38,302 nucleotides of DNA from JAXIHJ01 sp034189755. Lineage in GTDB: Bacteria; Planctomycetota; Phycisphaerae; SM23-33. Shown here piece by piece: positions 33,301 through 38,302 of this stretch. Where the stretch lies: positions 1 to 38,302 of the forward strand of contig JAXIHJ010000008.1 of assembly GCA_034189755.1 (NCBI GenBank), read 5' to 3'. Each line of letters opens with the position of its first letter. Position 1 is the stretch's first letter. Both the position numbers and the translations under genes were made by a program. Below the pieces are notes generated by a model that was not told the origin of the DNA, did not search any database, and saw only the letters and a list, made by a program, of their open reading frames with translations.

Positions 33301-33400
33301 ATTCCACCCAATTGCGCCCAATTGCGCCCAGTTGCGCCCAATTGCGCCCAATTGCGCCCAGTTGCGCCCAATTGCGCCCAATTGCGCCCAATTGCGCCCA
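33301..33400. repeat. 10-bp tandem repeat array
   Basis: Nine units of (A/G)TTGCGCCCA in exact register from 33311, preceded by one degenerate unit (ATTCCACCCA). Variants follow the order A A G A A G A A A, so part of the array also has a 30-bp period. The period equals about one helical turn. It lies 112 bases upstream of the dprA start. On the minus strand it opens spurious frames rich in Trp, Ala and Gln, which I do not treat as genes. Confidence 0.9.
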
Positions 33401-33953
33401 AACCGTTTTTTGCGTAACTCTCGCCCAAGCAAACACTTAGCTATTTTTGGGGTCCCCAAAACCGCCTTTTTGAAATTTTTAAAACATAGGGGTTTTTGAG
33501 CCTTGATTCGCTAACTCATTGAATTCAAAAGCGTTCCGGGTTCCTGGTTCCGTATCAACTTGTCAAATAGCGTACTCGGACCTCGGACCCCTGCCTGCTT
33601 ACCGCAGGTAGGTAGGTTGCTCGCGCGGAGCGCGAGCGCTCCATCTTCTACGAAATGACGCGATTTGCGCGCGCAAGCGGCGTCGCAAAACTCTTATTGA
33701 CGTTGTAAGTCCAGGCCGGACAAGGAGAAGTTTTTTTGATTTTCCAGAGCTACTTTCAGAGTCCACTTGTAAATCCGTGCGCACAAAACAGTCCACGAAT
33801 TACACAAATGACACGAATTCAAAAAAAAGAAGAAAATCGTCCGCGCTTGCCCGCCGTAGTCCCGGCGCGCCGGGATCGAAGGGCGGATTACGGATTACGA
33901 GTTACGGCTTTCTTGCCCTGAGCAGGTATTCCGCGAGCAACAAGTTGCTCGCC
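33401..33953. repeat. non-coding repeat-rich region upstream of dprA
   Basis: No gene is supported here. The region holds a string of short inverted repeats: TTTTGGGG-T-CCCCAAAA (33445-33461); CCTGCCTGC/GCAGGTAGG (33590-33612, one G-T pair), a sister of the hairpin at 28382; GCTCGCGC/GCGCGAGC (33619-33637); and the 16-bp perfect palindrome TCCCGGCGCGCCGGGA (33860-33875), itself bracketed by CCGCC and GGCGG. Phrases near 33788-33818 (CACGAATTACACAAATGACA and onward) match a common dispersed phrase in several phyla, as I recall. Base composition shifts to AT-rich in parts. It looks like accumulated repeat debris. Confidence 0.7.
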
Positions 33954-34727
33954 CTACAACTTGGCGGTTCGTCTGGATCTGATGGAAACCAACCCATTTG
34001 CGCCGGTTAGTATGGCTGCCAGTGCTGCACATGCCGCTGCCGAGGTATACCACAATACCGGTGGTGCGGCTGCGTAGTCGCCGATGCGGGTAACGTGATA
34101 CATAACCGGCGCCTGATGCCATATGAAGTGTGTTTTTTCCACGGTGGCGGCTGTTATGCAATAAAAGGGATTGAGCCAGACCGCTAGCGAAGCCACTACC
34201 GGCCTGGTCGGGGCGTTTACAGCCAGCAGCAATCCGCCTACCCAGAAAGGCGTGGTAACCGCAGCCATCAGGCCCGCCGCCACGGCGACGGCCAGGGCGT
34301 ATCTTCCGAATTCCGATCGAGCGCAGCGAACCGCAGCCACCGCCGCTATCGCCATAGCGGCAAGCGTACAGTAGACCTTCACCGCCGCCAGGAACGTTAC
34401 AGCCGGCGTTGCCAGCCAGAATACCACCAGCGTTACAGTCGAGGCATCGGCAACAATGACACCGCGCAGCAGGGCCGAGAGGCTGCTTCGGCCTCCGGCT
34501 GCCAGCACCGCAGGCGAAAGGGCAGTCCAGCTCACCATAACCGCCAGCGAAGCCAGCACCGCGCCGAGCCGGCTTCCGCCGCAGGCAAGAATCAGGCCGT
34601 AGGCGCCAAGCTCAAGGCCAATCGTTACCGCGCCCGCCGCCAGAAGCAGCGGCCACTCGATGCCCAGCAGGGGCCGGACCGGCCCGCGAGAGATGCGCCG
34701 AACCTGGCTGGACTCGGTGTCATTCAT
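33954..34727 (-). CDS. multi-spanning membrane protein of unknown function
   Basis: I do not recognise this protein. The 257 residues contain about six hydrophobic segments: LLLAAGAVTIGLELGAYGLILA, LGAVLASLAVMVSWTALSPAVL, a stretch near VIVADASTVTLVVFWLA, AVKVYCTLAAMAIAAVAAV, ALAVAVAAGLMAAVTTPFWV and a final LWYTSAAACAALAAILTGA. A loop with NPFYCITAATVEKTHFIWHQ lies before the last helix. The N-terminus is short and charged. It follows the YdjY-like gene by 31 bases in the same direction and is likely in its operon. A permease or YIP1-type protein is possible, but nothing fixes it. No clear ribosome site is visible before ATG 34727. Confidence 0.7.
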   Translation of the reverse strand: MNDTESSQVRRISRGPVRPLLGIEWPLLLAAGAVTIGLELGAYGLILACGGSRLGAVLASLAVMVSWTALSPAVLAAGGRSSLSALLRGVIVADASTVTLVVFWLATPAVTFLAAVKVYCTLAAMAIAAVAAVRCARSEFGRYALAVAVAAGLMAAVTTPFWVGGLLLAVNAPTRPVVASLAVWLNPFYCITAATVEKTHFIWHQAPVMYHVTRIGDYAAAPPVLWYTSAAACAALAAILTGANGLVSIRSRRTAKL

Positions 34728-34758
34728 GGTGAGATTGCTTTACTGGCTTTTCGGCTGA

Positions 34759-35964
34759 TTAGTCTTTCGGGCCGGCGTCGTCCGAAGCGGGCCGCGTGCT
34801 CGCATCGTATTCGGAGAGCATCTGGCCGAGTGCGGCGGCATACTCGCTCCACATCGCCTTAAGCGCATCAAGCCGCCGGCTTTGGTCATCTATCCGTCGC
34901 AGCGTCGCCCTGGCGTCACGCACCGGGTCCACAATCAGGCGCTCAGCCTTGGCGAACTGCCCGGCCCACCATTTAAGCGACCTTTTGGCCTGCCGGGGCG
35001 TGCGGGGCAGAACTTCGCCCATTGGCGGCAGAACCTGCTGGTCAATATCTTTCAGCCCGCCCAGCTCCAGCGCCTGGCGGGCGCGGGCGATGTCCCAGGC
35101 CAGCGACCGCGCCTCGGCGCGGATGAACACCTGAGCCTTGGCGTGGCGGGCGATATATCCTCGCGCCCAATTCATCAGGTCATCGTGGGTGATGGGCCTG
35201 CCGTCCAGTTGCAACCGGCCGAAACGGTCAATCTCCAACATCGCGCGGGCATGGTCGGCCTTTTCGGCGCCGGGCATCGGCGTGATGATCACCTGCACCT
35301 TCGTGCCGACCGGCGGAATGACGTCGGTGGCGGCCGTGAAGTTCAGCATGGTGTTCTGGTTGGAACTTTCGAAAGGCACGTCGATCACCGAGGCCTCGAA
35401 GTTGGATACGGAAATCACGTCGCCGTCCACGTCGGCCCAGTAGCCGCCCGCCGGCAGGACCTGCGAGCCGACGAATATCCACGTCTTAGGCGTCGGCGCC
35501 GGGTCCGCATCTGTGCTGCGCAGCCACCGGCCGGCGTCGGCCCGACACACGTCGCCGGCGGCGGACTTCCATTGCAGTTCGATTCTCACCGCTGCGCCCC
35601 GCGGCGGCAGGAACTTCGCCTTGGTTTTGTTACTTGCGGGCGACCAACTGGCCGGTTTGCCCGGCGCAAGGCCAAACACCAGTATGGCTGCGTGCAGGTC
35701 CGACGGCTCGGCCCGGGTCCGCAGTATGCTCTCATAATCCTTCGTGCCCCACTTGCAGAGCAGCAGTTCCAGCGGCCCGGCGCGAAGACAAACTTCGGCA
35801 TCAACCGTGACTCGCCTGTTTTCCAGGTCGATCCGCAGGTGCTTAAGCTCCGCGACTCGCCCGGCGGCCGGTTGCGTCTCGGCGCCGGCGGCAGCGTCGG
35901 CCCGGTCAGACAGAAATAACAAAACGGCTGCGGCAAACAGGGCTGTCCAGATAATTCGATTCAT
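34759..35964 (-). CDS. secreted YdjY-like protein
   Basis: A 401-aa exported protein: signal peptide about 1-25 (IIWTALFAAAVLLFLSDRADA), then a region (about 36-215) with the YdjY-like pattern of Planctomycetota, LRIDLENRRVTVDAEVCLRA, GPLELLLCKWGTKDYESIL, LHAAILVFGLAPGKPA, and a beta-rich middle. From about residue 250 an ExbD/TolR-like segment may follow (RLQLDGRPITHDDLMNWARG, VFIRAEARSLAWDIARARQA), and the C-terminus is a charged helical tail. The two-part reading is inference. It lies between a secretin gene upstream and a membrane protein gene downstream on the minus strand, so it may work at the outer membrane or envelope. The ribosome site is weak. Confidence 0.7.
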   Translation of the reverse strand: MNRIIWTALFAAAVLLFLSDRADAAAGAETQPAAGRVAELKHLRIDLENRRVTVDAEVCLRAGPLELLLCKWGTKDYESILRTRAEPSDLHAAILVFGLAPGKPASWSPASNKTKAKFLPPRGAAVRIELQWKSAAGDVCRADAGRWLRSTDADPAPTPKTWIFVGSQVLPAGGYWADVDGDVISVSNFEASVIDVPFESSNQNTMLNFTAATDVIPPVGTKVQVIITPMPGAEKADHARAMLEIDRFGRLQLDGRPITHDDLMNWARGYIARHAKAQVFIRAEARSLAWDIARARQALELGGLKDIDQQVLPPMGEVLPRTPRQAKRSLKWWAGQFAKAERLIVDPVRDARATLRRIDDQSRRLDALKAMWSEYAAALGQMLSEYDASTRPASDDAGPKD

Positions 35965-36010
35965 GTCCAGCGCACCCGGCCCAATTCAGACTTTGCAAGA
36001 TTTGCAAGAT

Positions 36011-36045
36011 ACGGGCCGCACCTCCATCGGGAAGGCGCGGCCCGT
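36011..36045. terminator. GC-rich hairpin between secretin and YdjY-like genes
   Basis: ACGGGCCGC (36011-36019) and GCGGCCCGT (36037-36045) pair perfectly around 17 bases. A T-run (TTTT) follows only on the plus strand. For the minus-strand genes it would be a hairpin without U-tail, possibly a partial stop or mRNA stabiliser. Two adjacent copies of TTTGCAAGA lie just beside it. Confidence 0.5.
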
Positions 36046-36072
36046 TTTAAGACTATCGGTCCAAAGATTCCA

Positions 36073-38302
36073 TCACAAAGTCGGCGGATGCTGCCTTTCC
36101 TCTTCCTCGCGCTGGATGATAATCTTCGGCTTAATCAGAATAAGCAGCGTCTGCTCGTCGCGGATCATGCCGCGGTTGGTGAAGGCCCGATTGATAACCG
36201 GAATCTTGCTGAGCAGCGGCACGCCCATTTCGCGTTCGATCTCGCCGGCCAGCTTCTGCCCGCCCAGCAGCAGCGTACCGCCGTCGGGAACCGAAACGGT
36301 CGTCTGAAGGTCCTGGATCGCCACTTCGGGCAACTGGATAAACCCTTCGCCCTGTATCGGCTCGCCCGTAGCCGGGTCGGTGGCCGTAACGTCGATGAAA
36401 TAGGTGAAGAACCTTATCAACGTAGCGACCTGCGGGCGGACGGTGAGCGTAACGTACCGCAGGTCGCCGGAGATAGTGCCCTCAACGTCCAGGACCGTTC
36501 CGGTCGGCACGTAGGCCAGCGTCGGGTCGTAGGCGGTCTCGTTGTCGCTGATCACCGGTTCGAGGTCGGCGATGTAAGCCCTTTGCGTGGCGACAGTTAC
36601 GTATGCCCTCTGGCCGTTGAACAACGTAAGCCTCGGTGCCGTCAGAGACCTCGTCGAACTGTGGGCCTGGGTCGCCTGGATGAGGAAGTCCACTTGGATA
36701 TCCTCAAGGAACGTACCGGCGATACTCAACGCCTGGTTGGTAATCTGCCCGCCGATGCCGCTCTGGACCGGCGATTCCAGTCCGACCATGTTGGTAAATG
36801 TGCTGCTGCCTTGTTGCGCGGCGATCGGGGTCCAGTTATTGCTGCCGGGCGGCCCGGTGCCCCAGCCGGAAACGCCCGTCGTCGTCGGCACCGTCGCGCC
36901 GGTGAAAGGGTCGACAACGGTGGCCGAACCCAGCCTCGAACCGATGTTGAAGAAGAAGTCCAGGTCGATCCCTATGCTGTTGAGAAAACCCGTGCTGACC
37001 AGAATGAACCTTGCTTCAATCGCGATCTGCAAGTCCCTGGCCTCGCGCAACTGGCCGACCAGCTCTATCAACCTCTGGTGGTTTTCCGCCGTCTGCGTTA
37101 CGACCAACTGGCCGTGCAACTCGCGGATCGAGCCGATCTCGCCTTCGGGCCTCCACGACGTGGGGTCGATCGTGTCCTTGACCAGGTCGATGATATCGTC
37201 AATGATTTCACCCTTTGTGGGGATGTTTTCCTCGTCCTCCGCCTCTTCCTCATCCTCACCGAACAGCCCTTCTCCGCCGAAACCGCCGCCGCCCTCGGTA
37301 TCGGCTTCGGCTTCGCCAATCTGATCCAGATCGATGCGCGGCGCGACAAAGTTCGGCACACGGACAATCAGGTCGCGGATGTCATACACGCGGGTTGTCG
37401 TCCGGCGAGACAGGTCGTCATCGGTCGATACCGTAATCACACCCTCGTCCACGACGAACTTCAGCGGCGTCACGCCGCCGACGTCGTTAAGGATGATCCG
37501 CAGGGCCTTTTCAAACGTTACGCCCACCAGGTGAACGTTGACGGTCGTGGCTCGGTCGACGCCCACGGCTTCCAGCGCGCGCCAGTTGACGTAGATGCTC
37601 ACCCCGGAAGTCTCACGGAGGAACTGCACCACGTCTTTGAACTGGATATCAGCGAAGTCCAGCGTCTGAAGCTTCACCCGCAGCCTCTGGCGAACGACGC
37701 GATCGGCTTCCGACTCGGCGATGGTGCCGGCTCCAAACTCCCTGCGGCGAGCGGTAACCTCTTTCCAATCGTGCGGGTACCTCAGCAGTTCGTACCACGG
37801 AATCTCCGACCACCGCACGTCCAGCAGCGAACGCTGTTCTTCGGTGCGCTGGGTGATGTCGGCTTCACGCTCGTCCTGAAGGATAATGAACTGCTCCAGC
37901 AGCTCGCTGCGCTCCGCCGCCCATCGGTTCTCCGGGTCGAGCCTTATAATCTGCTGGAGCACCTTAAGCGACGCCTCGTACTTGTGCTCTTCGGTAAGGC
38001 TCCTCGCCCGAGCGGCCAGCGTCTGAAGTTTTCGGCTTCGCTGGGCCTGCTCTTTTGTGACGCGTTCGGTCTCGGCCTTGGTGAGTTCATCCTGCTGCTG
38101 ACGAACGCGGGCTTTTTCCCATTCCTCGCGCCGCATCATGACCCACTTGCTCTGGTCCTTGGTGCGTTTGAGCTTCTGGCGGTATTCGTCGGCGGGATAG
38201 AGACTCTTGTTGGTTTCCAGCACGTTTTGGGCGACGAGGGCGGCATCGGCAGCCTTGTCGAAATCCACCTTGCTGTCCGCCACGGCAAGCGCTTCCTGCG
38301 AT
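36073..38302 (-). CDS. type II/III secretion-type secretin (5' end outside window)
   Basis: Outer-membrane pore-forming secretin (GspD/PilQ superfamily). The frame is open at the right edge, so the first in-window start (GTG 38283) is probably internal and the signal peptide lies outside. Visible from there: a charged helical and TPR-like region (about 1-170, KVLQQIIRLDPENRWAAERS), an STN/N0-type domain (about 205-300, LQTLDFADIQFKDVVQFLRE), an N-domain with a Gly/Asp/Glu-rich insert (about 335-360), and the secretin domain to the end with VPDGGTLLLGGQKLAGEIER, GVPLLSKIPVINRAF and LLILIKPKII. It ends at 36073, upstream of the YdjY-like gene. No other secretion genes are in view, so the system it serves is unknown. 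Confidence 0.9.
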   Translation of the reverse strand, partial: SQEALAVADSKVDFDKAADAALVAQNVLETNKSLYPADEYRQKLKRTKDQSKWVMMRREEWEKARVRQQQDELTKAETERVTKEQAQRSRKLQTLAARARSLTEEHKYEASLKVLQQIIRLDPENRWAAERSELLEQFIILQDEREADITQRTEEQRSLLDVRWSEIPWYELLRYPHDWKEVTARRREFGAGTIAESEADRVVRQRLRVKLQTLDFADIQFKDVVQFLRETSGVSIYVNWRALEAVGVDRATTVNVHLVGVTFEKALRIILNDVGGVTPLKFVVDEGVITVSTDDDLSRRTTTRVYDIRDLIVRVPNFVAPRIDLDQIGEAEADTEGGGGFGGEGLFGEDEEEAEDEENIPTKGEIIDDIIDLVKDTIDPTSWRPEGEIGSIRELHGQLVVTQTAENHQRLIELVGQLREARDLQIAIEARFILVSTGFLNSIGIDLDFFFNIGSRLGSATVVDPFTGATVPTTTGVSGWGTGPPGSNNWTPIAAQQGSSTFTNMVGLESPVQSGIGGQITNQALSIAGTFLEDIQVDFLIQATQAHSSTRSLTAPRLTLFNGQRAYVTVATQRAYIADLEPVISDNETAYDPTLAYVPTGTVLDVEGTISGDLRYVTLTVRPQVATLIRFFTYFIDVTATDPATGEPIQGEGFIQLPEVAIQDLQTTVSVPDGGTLLLGGQKLAGEIEREMGVPLLSKIPVINRAFTNRGMIRDEQTLLILIKPKIIIQREEEERQHPPTL

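Noticed and set aside
33230..33436. Minus-strand frame with Trp-Ala-Gln-Leu repeats over the 10-bp array
   Set aside because: The repeat pattern simply translates the 10-bp tandem; there is no ribosome site or known family, and other frames of the array are open too.
33401..33953. CRISPR array near dprA
   Set aside because: The tandem units are only 10 bp with no spacers, and the other repeats are isolated palindromes.
34882..35919. Open frame on the plus strand across the YdjY-like gene (345 aa)
   Set aside because: The minus-strand reading has a signal peptide and operon context; the plus-strand protein is an Arg/Gly/His-rich shadow.

Overview
The window looks like a chromosomal core segment of a Planctomycetota bacterium, most likely from the Phycisphaerae/Sedimentisphaerales side of the phylum. 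The support is a bacterial V-type ATPase cluster carrying a DUF2764 gene, a YdjY-like secreted protein, a Hanks kinase with partner-switching proteins, a GC-rich coding style, and AT-rich dispersed repeats between genes. This placement is inference from gene content. No rRNA or tRNA gene was seen.

Layout. 1-5347: addB (5' end outside the window) and addA, double-strand-break repair, overlapping by ATGA. 5427-6641: a membrane-anchored PIN-TRAM protein. 6796-11532: V-type ATPase genes for subunit E, DUF2764 protein, A and B; the genes for D, I and K do not follow. A relic of a four-helix-bundle (S23/IVS) gene and repeat DNA sit between A and B. 11552-13695: a membrane protein divergent from pta. 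13681-16214 (minus): Ser/Thr kinase, STAS, RsbW-like ATPase, STAS. 16384-17385 (minus): a radical SAM protein. 17588-21377: sppA and a two-domain protein joining a gamma-glutamyl cyclotransferase domain to a probable amidoligase-like domain. 21389-23062 (minus): a secreted TPR protein, divergent from glgP (23357-25954).

26018-31196 is the classical thrS-infC-rpmI-rplT-pheS run. It opens with a 20-codon leader peptide whose last nine residues hold six threonines, followed by a GC hairpin and T-run before thrS: a threonine attenuator. infC starts at an ATC codon. A palindromic repeat separates thrS from infC, and a frameshifted C-terminal relic of a WecG/TagA-type glycosyltransferase lies directly after infC. 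pheT is not next to pheS. 31348-32031 is a TPM-like membrane protein and 32059-33189 (minus) is dprA. About 760 bases of non-coding repeat DNA follow, including a 10-bp tandem array. 33954-38302 (minus) holds a secretin (5' end outside the window), a YdjY-like secreted protein and a membrane protein.

The strongest observations are the threonine attenuator, the cyclotransferase-amidoligase fusion, the Fe-S cysteine signature in both AddA and AddB, and gene relics lodged inside two core operons. All calls come from reading the sequence and recalling families; no search or folding program was run.
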